Notes: a model not told the origin generated them from the letters alone. 64,000 nt of DNA from Erythrobacteraceae bacterium (GCA_024642525.1 JAHEAX010000001.1:62001-126000); one strand, 5' to 3'; shown: positions 7,874 to 18,039, counted from the first letter of the stretch. A program made the numbers and translations.

Positions 7874-10800
7874 GCAACCCGGCAAACGGCGGCAAACAGC
7901 TCGTCCATCCCCTCAAGGATAATCAGGCACTGGCGGTTGATCCGCAGGACAGCGTGTGGCTTTCAGCTTCGGCGGGCACTGGCAAAACCCAGGTTCTTTC
8001 GGCCCGGGTATTACGTCTGCTGCTGAGCCCTGATGTCGACCCGTCACAGATTTTGTGCCTGACCTTTACCAAGGCAGGTGCCGCCGAAATGGCGACCCGC
8101 GTGAACGAGGTTCTGGCAAGCTGGGTGCGGATGAGCGCAGTCGACCTAGCCAGTGAGCTGAAGGCGATTGGCGCAGCCGTGGACGATGCAACGCAGCAGC
8201 GCGCCCGCACATTGTTTGCCAGCGTTCTCGACAGCCCCGGCGGCGGCTTGCGGATTGATACGATCCACGCGTTTTCCCAATGGCTGCTGGCGGCATTCCC
8301 CGAAGAAGCAGGGCTGGTCCCCGGCACGCGGCCGATGGAAGACCGGGACCGCGACTTGCTCGCGCATGAAGTGTTGGCGGGCATGCTGGTGGAGTGGGAA
8401 GAAGCAGGCGCGGAAGACCTGCTGGATGCACTTGCCATGCTCAGCGTGCGCATGGGCGCAGACGGCGTACGCAACTGGCTGATGCGCTGTGCATCTGCCC
8501 GCGAGGTCTGGTTTGGAAATGGCGGTTGGCAGGAACCGATTGCCCCCAATGTGCGCCGCGTGCTGGGCCTGGCAGCAGATGCCGGTCCCGAGACTGTTGC
8601 AGCGCTATGTGCTAACAATGTTTTTGACACAGGCGGCCTGCAGAAGTGCCTCGCAACGTTGGATGCGTGGAATACAAAGACCGGCAGTGAGGGTGCGGCA
8701 ACCATCCGTGCATGGCTTTCGCGTGATGGCGCGGGGCGTGCGGCCACGGTGGATGAATTCCTCGGCAAAATCCTCAACAAGGATGGTTCTGACAAAAAGA
8801 CCATCGCCAACCGCGATGCGGACTATTCGAATTATATGGAGGGCGTGCGCCAATCCATTGCAGCAGTGCGCGAACAGCAGATGCTGCTTGATCTGGTCGA
8901 ATTTCTCACCCCGGCACTTCTGGTAGGGCGGCGTTTCGCCATTCAGTGGGACGAAGCAAAAACGCGTGAGGGGTTCATCGATTTCGATGACCAGATCCGG
9001 CAGGCAGCTGCGCTTCTGTCGCGGTCGGAAATCTCCGACTGGATACGTTACAAACTCGACCGCAGGTTCGACCACATCATGGTGGACGAAGCGCAGGATA
9101 CCAATGCAGAACAATGGTCGATCATCCGTGCGCTGACCGATGATTTCTTCGCGGGTATGGGCCAGCGGGACAGCAAGCTGCGAACCATTTTTGTGGTCGG
9201 TGACTATAAACAGGCGATTTTCGGATTCCAGGGCACCAGCCCGAGGAATTTCCGTACCAACCGTGAATATTTCGCCGAAGTCATGGCGACAGCGCGGGCC
9301 AATGCTGAATTGCTGCGTGATAATACCGGTGTGCGCGATTTGCTCAGCATCGGACTTGGCCGTTCGTACCGCACTGCACAGCCGGTGCTGGATTTTGTCG
9401 ACCGGGCGATATTCAGCATTGGCCACGCGTCATTCGGGCTGACGGAATCCCCCGAAAAGCACGAAGGTGACAATCGCCCAGGCGAAGTGGTGCTGTGGAA
9501 CCCGATCAGATCGCGTCCAGACGAAGCCGACAGTGATGCAGGCAATGATAATGGCGCAGAGAACTGGGTTTCGGAGCCTGAACGCCGGATGGCAGATGGC
9601 ATTGCCGCGCAGGTCAAGACGTGGCTGAGAGAAGGCTACCCCCTTGCCAAGGGTCGCAAGCGCAATGCCAAAGCAGGCGATATCATGGTGCTCGTCCGTC
9701 GCCGCCGCGAACTGGCGGGCCTTGTCGTCAGCCGCCTTCACGCCGCCGGTGTTCCGGTTGCTGGTGTTGACCGGCTGCGTCTCGGCGCGCCGCTGGCAGT
9801 GAAGGACCTGATGGCGGGCCTGCGATTTGCGGTTCAGCCCGGTGATGATCTCAGCCTTGCTAACTGGCTTGTTTCACCGCTCGGTGGATGGAGCCAGCAG
9901 GACTTGCTGGACCATGGATACAGACCGAAAGGCACCAGGCTGTGGGACCACATACGGTCCAGTCAGGTGCCGCTGGTGGCCGAGACTTGTGCCCGCCTGC
10001 GCGATCTTTTGCGCCTGGCAGATTATGAATTGCCGCAAGCATTGCTGCACTGGATGCTTGCTGGGCCTTGGCAGGGGCGCCGCGCGCTGATTGCGCGGCT
10101 TGGACGCGATGCCAATGACCCGATCGATGAATTGCTGAATGCCGCGGCCAATTATGCCTCTGCCCATACTGCCAGCCTGCAGGGTTTCATCCAGTGGTTC
10201 GATGCAGGCGAGGGCGAGTTGAAGCGCGAAGCCGGTGCCGGTGAAGGGCTGGTGCGGGTGATGACCGTTCACGGGTCAAAGGGCCTCCAGTCGCCCATCG
10301 TCATTCTGGCGGATGCGACTGGAAATCCTGACAGGTCACCCGTTCGCGGTCTTTCGCTGCAGGATAATGGCCGGTCGATCCCGTTGCCCCCTCTGGGTAA
10401 GGATGAGAAGATCGGCCCAATTGCTGCTGCAGAAGAAAAAGCCGCCTCTGAAGAACGGGAGGAACATTGGCGCCTGCTTTATGTCGCGATGACCCGCGCT
10501 GAAGAGGCGTTGTTTATCGGCGGAGCATTGGGCAAGAGCGAGGATGTTCCGGCAGATGACAGCTGGTATGCGCGGCTGAAACCCCTTTTCGGCAATGAAC
10601 CGGAAGCTGACCCGATCTGGGGTGAACGCCTGACCTTTGGCCAGCGACCTGCCGCCATCAGTTCCGATGTTGAAAACGGGTCTGCAGACAGGGCCTCGCT
10701 TCCGGCTTGGGCGACAACTCCTATCGGGCCTGAGCCGCGCCCGCCGCGTCCGCTCGCACCATCGTCTGCGGGCGCAGAGCAGGCGGCTGATCCGCCGTTG

Positions 10801-11358
10801 GCACCCGAAATTGCACGTGAAGCGGCGCGGCGCGGTATCTTGATCCATAGCTTGCTCGAACGTCTGCCTGATGTCGCACCAGACCTGCGCGAAACTTCGG
10901 CGGCTGCCTGGCTGGCACGGCAGGCAGCTGAGCTGACGGATGATGCGCGGCAGGAAATCCTGCTATCTGCGCTCACCGTTCTGGCTACACCGGAATTTGC
11001 CGAGATATTCTCACCCGCCGCGCTGGCCGAAGTTCCACTGGCAGCGACGGTAGGCGGACAGGTGATTGCGGGCACCGCTGACAGATTGCTGGTGACGGCA
11101 GATCGTATCGTGGTGGTCGATTTCAAGACTGCCCGCCGCCCGCCCGCCGGACTGGCAGATGTGCCGGAAATGACCTTGCGCCAGATGGGCGCCTATGCTG
11201 CAGCACTTGGCCAGATTTACCCCGACCGAAAGGTGGAAGGCGCGATTTTATATACGCAAACTCCGCTGCTTGTGCCGCTTTCGGCTGAAGTTCTAGGGCG
11301 CTACAAACCGCAATTGTCCACCGCGCAGGAAAGCTTTTCTACCTCTCTCCTTGAGTGA
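7870..11358 (+). CDS. addA: Double-strand break repair helicase-nuclease AddA
   Basis: 1162 residues, a UvrD/Rep-type superfamily 1A helicase fused to a RecB-family nuclease. Walker A is SASAGTGKT (residues 32-40); CLTFTKAGAAEM is motif Ia, MVDEAQDTNAEQW is motif II, VGDYKQAIFGFQG is motif III, MTVHGSKGLQ and LLYVAMTRAEEAL are motifs V and VI. The C-terminal nuclease carries VVVDFKT (Asp1084, Lys1086). With AddB it processes DNA ends for recombination. ATG 7870 is preferred because it overlaps the addB stop; an ATG six codons upstream at 7852 lies inside addB. The gene is followed 46 bases later by trxA. Confidence 0.96.
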   Translation: MSNPANGGKQLVHPLKDNQALAVDPQDSVWLSASAGTGKTQVLSARVLRLLLSPDVDPSQILCLTFTKAGAAEMATRVNEVLASWVRMSAVDLASELKAIGAAVDDATQQRARTLFASVLDSPGGGLRIDTIHAFSQWLLAAFPEEAGLVPGTRPMEDRDRDLLAHEVLAGMLVEWEEAGAEDLLDALAMLSVRMGADGVRNWLMRCASAREVWFGNGGWQEPIAPNVRRVLGLAADAGPETVAALCANNVFDTGGLQKCLATLDAWNTKTGSEGAATIRAWLSRDGAGRAATVDEFLGKILNKDGSDKKTIANRDADYSNYMEGVRQSIAAVREQQMLLDLVEFLTPALLVGRRFAIQWDEAKTREGFIDFDDQIRQAAALLSRSEISDWIRYKLDRRFDHIMVDEAQDTNAEQWSIIRALTDDFFAGMGQRDSKLRTIFVVGDYKQAIFGFQGTSPRNFRTNREYFAEVMATARANAELLRDNTGVRDLLSIGLGRSYRTAQPVLDFVDRAIFSIGHASFGLTESPEKHEGDNRPGEVVLWNPIRSRPDEADSDAGNDNGAENWVSEPERRMADGIAAQVKTWLREGYPLAKGRKRNAKAGDIMVLVRRRRELAGLVVSRLHAAGVPVAGVDRLRLGAPLAVKDLMAGLRFAVQPGDDLSLANWLVSPLGGWSQQDLLDHGYRPKGTRLWDHIRSSQVPLVAETCARLRDLLRLADYELPQALLHWMLAGPWQGRRALIARLGRDANDPIDELLNAAANYASAHTASLQGFIQWFDAGEGELKREAGAGEGLVRVMTVHGSKGLQSPIVILADATGNPDRSPVRGLSLQDNGRSIPLPPLGKDEKIGPIAAAEEKAASEEREEHWRLLYVAMTRAEEALFIGGALGKSEDVPADDSWYARLKPLFGNEPEADPIWGERLTFGQRPAAISSDVENGSADRASLPAWATTPIGPEPRPPRPLAPSSAGAEQAADPPLAPEIAREAARRGILIHSLLERLPDVAPDLRETSAAAWLARQAAELTDDARQEILLSALTVLATPEFAEIFSPAALAEVPLAATVGGQVIAGTADRLLVTADRIVVVDFKTARRPPAGLADVPEMTLRQMGAYAAALGQIYPDRKVEGAILYTQTPLLVPLSAEVLGRYKPQLSTAQESFSTSLLE

Positions 11359-11404
11359 AGCGGGACAATCCCTAAGTTGGCGATCAACCTACAGGAGATT
11401 ACCC

Positions 11405-11725
11405 ATGGCGACCATCAACGTCACCGACGACAGTTTCAAAGCTGATGTGCTTGAATCCAGCAAACCCGTGCTGGTCGATTTCTGGGCTGAATGGTGCGGA
11501 CCGTGCAAGATGATTGCACCTGCGCTTGAAGAAATCAGCGATGAACTGGCCGACAAAGTGACCATTGCCAAGATGGACATCATGGAAAACACCGGCATTC
11601 CGGGCGAAATCGGCGTGCAGTCGATTCCGCTGATGGTGCTGTTCAAGGATGGCAAGGCCGTGGCGCAGAAACTGGGTGCTGCACCCAAGGGCCAGCTCAA
11701 GGGTTGGCTCGAAAGCGAACTCTAA
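11405..11725 (+). CDS. trxA: Thioredoxin
   Basis: 106 residues with the canonical WCGPCK redox site (Cys31, Cys34) and the cis-proline segment IPLM. It reduces protein disulfides in the cytosol with electrons from thioredoxin reductase and supports ribonucleotide reductase. The start ATG at 11405 is preceded by a good AGGAG ribosome site. It is the last gene of the long operon beginning at divL, or has its own promoter in the short gap after addA. Its TAA stop overlaps the TAG stop of the convergent phosphatase gene, so there is no room for a conventional terminator between them. Confidence 0.98.
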   Translation: MATINVTDDSFKADVLESSKPVLVDFWAEWCGPCKMIAPALEEISDELADKVTIAKMDIMENTGIPGEIGVQSIPLMVLFKDGKAVAQKLGAAPKGQLKGWLESEL

Positions 11726-12522
11726 GCCATTTCTTCCAATTGCGCGGCAAGTTTGGCCCAAAGGGCAGGGCTTGCCGCGCCAATCAGGCCAGTACGGCCA
11801 TGTTCATCCAAGCGGTAGGGTGAACCATCAGGCCGGGCAACCTTGCCGCCTGCTTCATTAAGCCACAATGCGCCAGCCGCATGGTCCCACGCCAGCGTGC
11901 GTTCAAAAATCGACACATCGTTGATCCCAAGTGCAAGGCGCGGATATTGTTCTGCGGCGCAGCGGGGAATGTCGACCATCTCATAATGCGGCGCGATATG
12001 CTGCTTCACCGCCGTTCGCTGCTTTTCGTCCATGAAGATGGTCGAAATGGCAGCAATGGGCCGGTCGTGGCCGGTTGGCTGTGCAGTCACGCGCTGTCCA
12101 TCAATGAAAGCGCCGCCGCCAAGATGCGCGGCGCAGAACCGCTGTGTCAGGCAATTAAATATCCAGCCTGACTGGGCAATGCCGCCATCTGCCTGCGCGA
12201 TGAGGATGCCGAAAGGTGGTTTTCCTGCGGCAAAATTATTCGTTCCGTCCAGCGGGTCGATAATCCAGCAAGGGCCGGATAATCCGTCCAGCACCGAAGC
12301 ATCATCGTGCGCGGCTTCTTCGCCCACCAGGGCAATGCCGGGATTGAGCCTGGCGAGCCCTTCCATCAGCATTTCTTCGGACTGGTGATCGGCAATGGTC
12401 ACGACATCATCGCTGGCCTTGTCGGTGACCTGCCCTTTGGCAAGCGACTGGTAATGCGGCAGAATGGCCTGTTCGCTTACCTTTCGCGCCAGCGCCAGTA
12501 TCTCCCTGTCGAGTATGCTCAC
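11722..12522 (-). CDS. Inositol monophosphatase family enzyme
   Basis: 266 residues. The family's metal-binding motifs are present: GEE (about residue 67-69), IDPLDGTNNF and, near the C-terminus, WDHAAGALWLNEAGG. Members hydrolyse phosphate monoesters such as inositol phosphate, histidinol phosphate or 3'-phosphoadenosine phosphate with Mg2+. Its sequence differs clearly from the SuhB-like paralogue at 45240-46055. Known close relatives in this group of bacteria are annotated variously as 3'(2'),5'-bisphosphate nucleotidase or HisN-type histidinol phosphatase; the sequence alone does not decide. GTG start overlaps the argJ stop by 4 bases (GTGA), so argJ and this gene form one operon. The stop overlaps that of trxA. 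Confidence 0.88.
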   Translation of the reverse strand: MSILDREILALARKVSEQAILPHYQSLAKGQVTDKASDDVVTIADHQSEEMLMEGLARLNPGIALVGEEAAHDDASVLDGLSGPCWIIDPLDGTNNFAAGKPPFGILIAQADGGIAQSGWIFNCLTQRFCAAHLGGGAFIDGQRVTAQPTGHDRPIAAISTIFMDEKQRTAVKQHIAPHYEMVDIPRCAAEQYPRLALGINDVSIFERTLAWDHAAGALWLNEAGGKVARPDGSPYRLDEHGRTGLIGAASPALWAKLAAQLEEMA

Positions 12523-13745
12523 GAACGATAGTCTGCGTTGATGTCGATGTATCCATGAGTAAGATCGCAGGTCCAGACCGTGGCGGCACCGTCACCGAGG
12601 CCGATATCCACTTCAATGGTGATATCGGTCCCCACGAGGTGCTCTGCCACCGGCGTTTCGTCATAATCGGCAAGCGGCTGACCATCGCGGGCGGCCCATG
12701 TGCCGCCGAACCCGATCGAAAGGCGGTCACGGTCGGCAGGTTCGCCTGCCTTGCCTACAGCCATCACAACGCGGCCCCAATTGGCATCCTGTCCGGCGAT
12801 GGCTGTTTTCACCAGTGGTGAATTGGCGATCGACATTCCGATCCTGTGCGCACTTTCATCCGAAACAGCGCCAGAAATGCGGATTTCGATGAATTTGCTC
12901 GCGCCTTCGCCATCGCGCACCACCAGATGGGAGAGCTGGCGGCAAACATCATGCAATGCGGCAGCAAAGGCATCCGCGCCCGCATCTTCGAAGGAGGCAA
13001 GCGGGGCATTGCCAGCCTTGCCGGTGGCAAAGGCCAGCACCGTATCACTGGTGGATGTGTCACTATCCACCGTGATACAGGAGAAAGTCTGCCGATTGGC
13101 CGCTGACAGCAATTGCTGCAGGAATTCGGGCGTAATCGCCGCATCGGTGAAGATATAGCCCAGCATGGTCGCCATGTCGGGCGCGATCATGCCGCTGCCT
13201 TTCACGATCGCCGAAATTTCCACCCGCTTGCCGCCCACCATCGCCGAAGCGGTTGCACCCTTGGCGAAAGTGTCGGTGGTGGCGATGGTATTGGCGGCAT
13301 CTTCCCAGCTGCAGCCTTCCGCGCCGAGCACGGATTCAATCCCTGCGCGGGCCTTGTCCTTGGGCAAGGGAACGCCGATCACGCCGGTCGAGCTTACCAA
13401 AACCTGTTCACGAGCGCAGCCGATGCCCAGCGCCACCTGATCCATTATCTGTTCCACAGCTTCACGCCCGCGGTAGCCAGTGAAGGCATTGGAATTGCCG
13501 GCATTCACCACCAGCGCCCGTGCGTGGCCGCTTTTCACGTTTTCGCGGCCCAGTTCCACTTCGCTCGACGGGCAGGCGCTGCGGGTGAACACGCCAGCCA
13601 CAACCGTGCCTTCTGAAAATTCGGCAAAGGTCAGGTCTGCCCGGTCCCAATCCTTGTAGCGGGCGCGGGCAACGCGCAAAGTAACGCCGGAAATCTCCGG
13701 CATCTGGGGGAATGGCAAGGCGAGAGGGGAGCGAGCAAGGTCCAT
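12519..13745 (-). CDS. argJ: Bifunctional glutamate N-acetyltransferase / amino-acid acetyltransferase ArgJ
   Basis: 408 residues. ArgJ transfers the acetyl group from N-acetylornithine to glutamate, closing the cyclic arginine pathway, and may also acetylate glutamate from acetyl-CoA. The precursor is cut by itself into alpha and beta chains in front of the nucleophilic threonine in the conserved KGSGMIAPDMATML stretch (Thr193). Other family segments are visible, including TRSACPSSEVE and STGVIGVPLP near the oxyanion hole and the C-terminal TCDLTHGYIDINADYRS-like end. It is transcribed away from the small secreted protein gene and leads into the phosphatase gene through a 4-base overlap. Confidence 0.97.
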   Translation of the reverse strand: MDLARSPLALPFPQMPEISGVTLRVARARYKDWDRADLTFAEFSEGTVVAGVFTRSACPSSEVELGRENVKSGHARALVVNAGNSNAFTGYRGREAVEQIMDQVALGIGCAREQVLVSSTGVIGVPLPKDKARAGIESVLGAEGCSWEDAANTIATTDTFAKGATASAMVGGKRVEISAIVKGSGMIAPDMATMLGYIFTDAAITPEFLQQLLSAANRQTFSCITVDSDTSTSDTVLAFATGKAGNAPLASFEDAGADAFAAALHDVCRQLSHLVVRDGEGASKFIEIRISGAVSDESAHRIGMSIANSPLVKTAIAGQDANWGRVVMAVGKAGEPADRDRLSIGFGGTWAARDGQPLADYDETPVAEHLVGTDITIEVDIGLGDGAATVWTCDLTHGYIDINADYRS

Positions 13746-13829
13746 GGAGCACCATCTACTGTGCTGATCGCGCGAGGTAAACGCGTTTGCGAGTGGACGA
13801 AACGGGCCGGAAGCACTATCTAGCCCGCG

Positions 13830-14102
13830 ATGCTACGTCGTCTCCTAACCTGCCTTGCGCTCATCACCGGCCTTGCTGCCGCCGGAGCGCCTGCGAATGC
13901 GGCAGTTATGGCGGCATTGAGCGAGCAGGTCAGCAGCACCGCAACGCCATCGCAATCGGGCAAATCTGTCCAGAGCGAATGCGTCACGCGCCCCATTGCC
14001 AGCCCCACCAAGGGTGATCCAGCAAAGGTCTGCAAATCACGCAAACCTGCGGTCATCTACATTCCTACAGTTCTTTTCGGGGCTGACCGCGCCTACGAAT
14101 AG
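13830..14102 (+). CDS. Small secreted protein of unknown function
   Basis: 90 residues. The first ~24 residues form a clear signal peptide (positively charged start, leucine/alanine-rich core, ANA cleavage site). The mature part is about 66 residues with two cysteines about 17 residues apart (SEC ... VCK), which could form a disulfide in the periplasm, and no recognisable domain. It starts 84 bases from the divergent argJ start and ends 104 bases before secA. Coding is supported by the signal peptide and by the position between two genes reading away, but no family was recognised. I see no good ribosome site. Confidence 0.6.
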   Translation: MLRRLLTCLALITGLAAAGAPANAAVMAALSEQVSSTATPSQSGKSVQSECVTRPIASPTKGDPAKVCKSRKPAVIYIPTVLFGADRAYE

Positions 14103-14206
14103 CGCGCGCGTTTTTACCAGAACTGCGACTATCGGTTCACCCTGCGCGGATGACGCGAGGGTGGCTATTTATCCCGACATTTCAGTCCCGACAGGACCAT
14201 TATCCC

Positions 14207-16954
14207 ATGATCAATGCACTCGTAAAATCCGTCTTCGGTTCGTCCAACGATCGTTACGTCAAATCCATCGGCAAAATCGTCAACCAGGTAAATGCGCTTG
14301 AACCGCAGATCCAGGCTTTGACTGACGAGGAACTGCAGGCGCAGACCCAGAAATTCCGCGACCAGCTGGCCAATGGCAAAACGCTGGACGACATCACACC
14401 CGAAGCATTTGCCACCGTTCGCGAGGCATCCATCCGCGTATTGGGGATGCGCCATTTCGATGTTCAGCTGATTGGCGGCGTGGTGCTGCACCGCGGTGAA
14501 ATTGCAGAAATGCGCACCGGTGAAGGCAAGACGCTGGTGGCAACGCTGGCAACCTATCTCAACGCAATTGAAGGCAAGGGCGTCCACGTCGTTACCGTGA
14601 ACGACTATCTCGCCCGCCGCGATGCTGAATGGATGGGGCAGCTCTACACATGGCTGGGCCTGACGGTTGGGGTTATCATTCCCAACATCGGCGAATTCGA
14701 ACGCCGCGAAGCCTATGCTGCGGACATTACCTACGGCACCAACAACGAATTCGGCTTCGACTATCTGCGCGATAACATGAAGCATGAACGCAGCCAGATG
14801 GTGCAGCGCCCCTTCAACTTCGCCATCGTCGATGAAGTCGATTCCATCCTGATCGACGAAGCGCGTACCCCGCTGATCATTTCCGGGCCGACCGAAGACA
14901 AGACCGATCTTTATCTGCAGATCGATGCCATCGTTAAGCAGATCGACGACAGCTTCTACGAGGCGGACGAGAAGACTAAGAACATCACCTGGACCGAAGA
15001 AGGCACGGAAAAGGTCGAGCAGATGCTCATCGCAGCAGGCCTGCTTGAAACATCGAACCTCTATGATGTCGAAAATACGCAAGTCGTCCATCATCTCGAC
15101 CAGGCGCTTAAAGCCAACATCATGTTCAAGCGCGATACCGATTACATCATCAAGGACGACAAGATCGTCATCATCGACGAGTTCACCGGCCGCATGATGG
15201 ATGGTCGCCGTTGGTCGAACGGCCTTCACCAGGCCGTGGAAGCCAAGGAAGGCGCGAAGATCGAGCCGGAAAACCAGACAATGGCCTCGATCACTTTCCA
15301 GAACTATTTCCGCATGTATCCCAAGCTTTCCGGCATGACCGGGACGGCAGCAACCGAAGCGTCGGAATTCTGGGAAATATACAAGATGAACGTGGTCACG
15401 ATCCCCACCAATGTGGACGTGAAGCGCATCGACGAAGAAGACCAGTTCTACAAGAACACCGAAGACAAGTTCAAAGCCATCGCCAAGGCTATCGCCGAAA
15501 AGGCCGAAACCGGTCAGCCGGTGCTGGTCGGCACGGTTTCGATCGAAAAGTCTGAATTGCTGTCGCACTTTCTCGATCAGGAAGGCGTGAAGCATTCAGT
15601 GCTGAACGCACGTTTCCACGAAAGTGAAGCCCACATCGTGGCGCAGGCAGGCCGTCTTGGCGCAGTGACCATCGCCACCAACATGGCGGGCCGCGGCACC
15701 GACATCCAGCTGGGCGGTAACGTCGAATTCCGCGAGGAAGATGAACTTGCGGGAATGGCTGAAGGGCCGGAGCGCGATGCCGCGCTGGCCATGATCAAGG
15801 CTGAAGTCGAGGAAGAACGCCAGAAGGTGCTTGCCGCTGGCGGCCTGTTCGTCCTGGGCACGGAACGCCATGAAAGTCGGCGCATCGATAACCAGCTGCG
15901 TGGCCGTTCAGGCCGTCAGGGCGACCCTGGCCTGTCGCGCTTCTACTTGTGTCTTGAAGACGATCTTCTGCGCATCTTCGGCCCCGACACATTGTTCAGC
16001 CGGATGATGAACTCGAACCTCGAAGATGGCGAGGCAATCGGGTCCAAGTGGCTGTCAAAGGCCATCGAAACCGCGCAGAAAAAGGTCGAAGCCCGCAATT
16101 ACGACATCCGCAAACAAGTCGTGGAATATGATGATGTCATGAATGACCAGCGCAAGGTCATCTATGAACAGCGCGCCGAAATCATGGACAGCGAAGCTGT
16201 CGATGATGTGGTGATCGACATGCGCCATGACACGGTCAACACGCTGGTGGGCGAGGCATGCCCTCCTGGCTCCTATCCCGAACAGTGGAATGTCGAAGGG
16301 CTGAAAGTTCGCACCGCCGAGGTTCTCGGTATCGCCCCGCCGTTCGACCAGTGGATGGAAGAAGACCAGCTGGAACCTGAAATCATCGAGGAGCGTATCC
16401 GCACCGAGGTGGACGAAATCATGGAGCGCAAGATTGCCGCGGCCGATCCGGGCATCTGGCGCAGGGTTGAAAAGGGCGTGCTTCTCGAACGGCTCGACTA
16501 TCACTGGAAAGAACATCTCGCGACGCTGGATGCGCTGCGCCAGGTGGTCCATCTGCGCGCCCATGCGCAGAAACAGCCGATCAATGAATACAAGCAGGAA
16601 GCCTTCGGCCTGTTCGAGCAGATGCTCGACACGCTGCGCGAAGACGTGACCGGCATTCTGTTGAAGAGCGAACTGCGCATGGCACCGCCGCCGCAGGAAT
16701 CGCTGCCTGACCTGCCGGACTTCCTGACGGGCCATGTTGACCCGCTGACGGGTCTGGATAATTCCAACGATGGCGATGGTTCTGCCGGACAGGAAGCCAT
16801 GTTCGGTTCGTTAGCAGGCGCATCGCGCGCTGCATTCGGCCCGGGCGGTTCAAACAAGGACAATCCTTATGCCGGCATGGAAATCAGCCGGAATGCCCAG
16901 TGCCCCTGCGGTTCAGGCAATAAATACAAGCATTGTCACGGGGCGGCTGCGTAA
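14207..16954 (+). CDS. secA: Preprotein translocase ATPase SecA
   Basis: 915 residues, normal for proteobacterial SecA. It drives unfolded preproteins through SecYEG with ATP hydrolysis, cycling between cytosol and inner membrane. Walker A is MRTGEGKT (residues 102-109), the DEAD-like box is [13 protein letters not shown], and the second motor domain shows [13 protein letters not shown] and [11 protein letters not shown]. The C-terminal zinc finger [14 protein letters not shown] (Cys899, Cys901, Cys910, His911) that binds SecB and phospholipid is intact. ATG 14207 gives the usual N-terminus; in-frame codons upstream are not needed. A strong terminator follows. Confidence 0.99.
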   Translation: MINALVKSVFGSSNDRYVKSIGKIVNQVNALEPQIQALTDEELQAQTQKFRDQLANGKTLDDITPEAFATVREASIRVLGMRHFDVQLIGGVVLHRGEIAEMRTGEGKTLVATLATYLNAIEGKGVHVVTVNDYLARRDAEWMGQLYTWLGLTVGVIIPNIGEFERREAYAADITYGTNNEFGFDYLRDNMKHERSQMVQRPFNFAIVDEVDSILIDEARTPLIISGPTEDKTDLYLQIDAIVKQIDDSFYEADEKTKNITWTEEGTEKVEQMLIAAGLLETSNLYDVENTQVVHHLDQALKANIMFKRDTDYIIKDDKIVIIDEFTGRMMDGRRWSNGLHQAVEAKEGAKIEPENQTMASITFQNYFRMYPKLSGMTGTAATEASEFWEIYKMNVVTIPTNVDVKRIDEEDQFYKNTEDKFKAIAKAIAEKAETGQPVLVGTVSIEKSELLSHFLDQEGVKHSVLNARFHESEAHIVAQAGRLGAVTIATNMAGRGTDIQLGGNVEFREEDELAGMAEGPERDAALAMIKAEVEEERQKVLAAGGLFVLGTERHESRRIDNQLRGRSGRQGDPGLSRFYLCLEDDLLRIFGPDTLFSRMMNSNLEDGEAIGSKWLSKAIETAQKKVEARNYDIRKQVVEYDDVMNDQRKVIYEQRAEIMDSEAVDDVVIDMRHDTVNTLVGEACPPGSYPEQWNVEGLKVRTAEVLGIAPPFDQWMEEDQLEPEIIEERIRTEVDEIMERKIAAADPGIWRRVEKGVLLERLDYHWKEHLATLDALRQVVHLRAHAQKQPINEYKQEAFGLFEQMLDTLREDVTGILLKSELRMAPPPQESLPDLPDFLTGHVDPLTGLDNSNDGDGSAGQEAMFGSLAGASRAAFGPGGSNKDNPYAGMEISRNAQCPCGSGNKYKHCHGAAA

Positions 16955-16990
16955 TCAGCGCAGCGGCACCGGACAGGTTCTGAAAAACCA

Positions 16991-17027
16991 AGGGCCGGGT
17001 CAGCGACAAGCTGACCCGGCCCTTTGA
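16991..17027 (+). terminator. Intrinsic terminator after secA
   Basis: A perfect 14-base-pair stem (16991-17004 with 17010-17023) around a GACAA loop, followed by a short T-rich stretch TTTGATTTT. It can also serve the tRNA-Asn gene arriving from the other strand. Confidence 0.9.
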
Positions 17028-17046
17028 TTTTGTCCATCTTATATGA

Positions 17047-17121
17047 TGGCTCCCCGAGTTGGATTCGAACCAACGACCAAGTGATTAACAGTCACCTACT
17101 CTACCGCTGAGCTATCGGGGA
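17047..17121 (-). tRNA. tRNA-Asn (GTT)
   Basis: 75 bases including an encoded CCA end. The acceptor stem TCCCCGA pairs perfectly with TCGGGGA, the T arm contains GGTTCGAATCC, and the anticodon loop reads CTGTTAA with anticodon GTT. It is transcribed towards secA; the secA terminator lies 20 bases beyond its 3' end. Confidence 0.98.
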
Positions 17122-17145
17122 GCAGTCCTTGCGGACAGGAGTGCG

Positions 17146-17174
17146 CCTATATGCAGCGCAGATTCGTTTGGCAA
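17146..17174 (-). promoter_or_regulatory. Promoter of tRNA-Asn
   Basis: On the minus strand TTGCCA (17174-17169) and TATAGG (17151-17146) are separated by exactly 17 bases, about 25 bases upstream of the tRNA. The same pair of boxes, with one changed base, precedes tRNA-Pro. Confidence 0.65.
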
Positions 17175-17206
17175 CCCTGACTTTTTGCCGAAGCACAATT
17201 TCCGGT

Positions 17207-17995
17207 TCAAACAACGAATTGTTCGGCAACGATCCGGTCATCCAGCGAGTGTCCTGGGTCAAATAGCAGCGTCAATTCGGCCTCGCGGGCAATTTCGAGT
17301 GAAACTTCGGCAATATTGCGCAGTTCCTTCTGGTCTGCCACCGCCGAGACAGGGCGTTTGTCAGGTTCCAGCACCCTGAAACGAATCGCGCTGCGGTCAG
17401 GCAGGATTGCTCCTCGCCAGCGACGCGGGCGGAAAGCGCTGATGGGTGTGAGTGCGAGCAATTGCGAATCAAGCGGCAAAATCGGTCCGTTGGCCGAGAG
17501 GTTATAGGCAGTGGAGCCTGCTGGAGTGGCGACCAATACACCGTCGCAGACCAGCTCCTTGATCCGGACCTTGTCTTCAACGGAAACCTCGATCTTGGCC
17601 GTCTGACGTGTTTCACGAAGCAGCGATACTTCATTGATTGCGCAGAAATTATGCCGTTCGCCCTCCTGCGTCACCGCATCCATGCGGAGCGGTGCAATGG
17701 CAATGGCGCGTGACTTGTTGATTCGGCCAAGAATATTTGACGAACTGCGATGCCTGTTCATCAGGAACCCGACCGTGCCCAGGTTGATTCCGTATGCCGG
17801 TATTACGCGGCCTGCATCGAGCATCTGGTGCAGCGTTTGCAGCATGAAACCGTCACCGCCCAGCACAACAACGGCCTCGGCTTGCCCCAGTGGCACCCAG
17901 TCATGCGCATCGCGCAATTCATCTTCTGCCTGCGATGCCCGGTCGGTGTCCGATGCGAGCAGGGCCAAACGAGTGAACTCGTGATTATTCGCCAA
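17207..17995 (-). CDS. nadK: NAD kinase
   Basis: 262 residues. It phosphorylates NAD to NADP using ATP or polyphosphate in the cytosol. The GGDG motif lies at residues 46-49, followed by the family segments INLGTVGFL, NEVSLLR, the DGVLVATPAGSTAYNLSANGPIL stretch (conserved substrate-binding region), and the C-terminal glycine-poor tail typical of alphaproteobacteria. The frame begins with TTG at 17995, with a GAGGGG ribosome site about 9 bases ahead and an in-frame stop further upstream, so no ATG start is available for the full domain. It stands alone, divergent from the EAL gene. Confidence 0.95.
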   Translation of the reverse strand: MANNHEFTRLALLASDTDRASQAEDELRDAHDWVPLGQAEAVVVLGGDGFMLQTLHQMLDAGRVIPAYGINLGTVGFLMNRHRSSSNILGRINKSRAIAIAPLRMDAVTQEGERHNFCAINEVSLLRETRQTAKIEVSVEDKVRIKELVCDGVLVATPAGSTAYNLSANGPILPLDSQLLALTPISAFRPRRWRGAILPDRSAIRFRVLEPDKRPVSAVADQKELRNIAEVSLEIAREAELTLLFDPGHSLDDRIVAEQFVV

Positions 17996-18039
17996 AATCG
18001 AGGTCCCCTCTTGCTGTCATGGGACGCGAAAACGGTTGC

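Noticed and set aside
14165-15595. Long minus-strand open frame opposite secA (476 codons)
   Set aside because: It lies wholly antisense to an unmistakable SecA, has histidine/phenylalanine-rich low-sense composition and no domain; it is a shadow of a GC-rich codon pattern.
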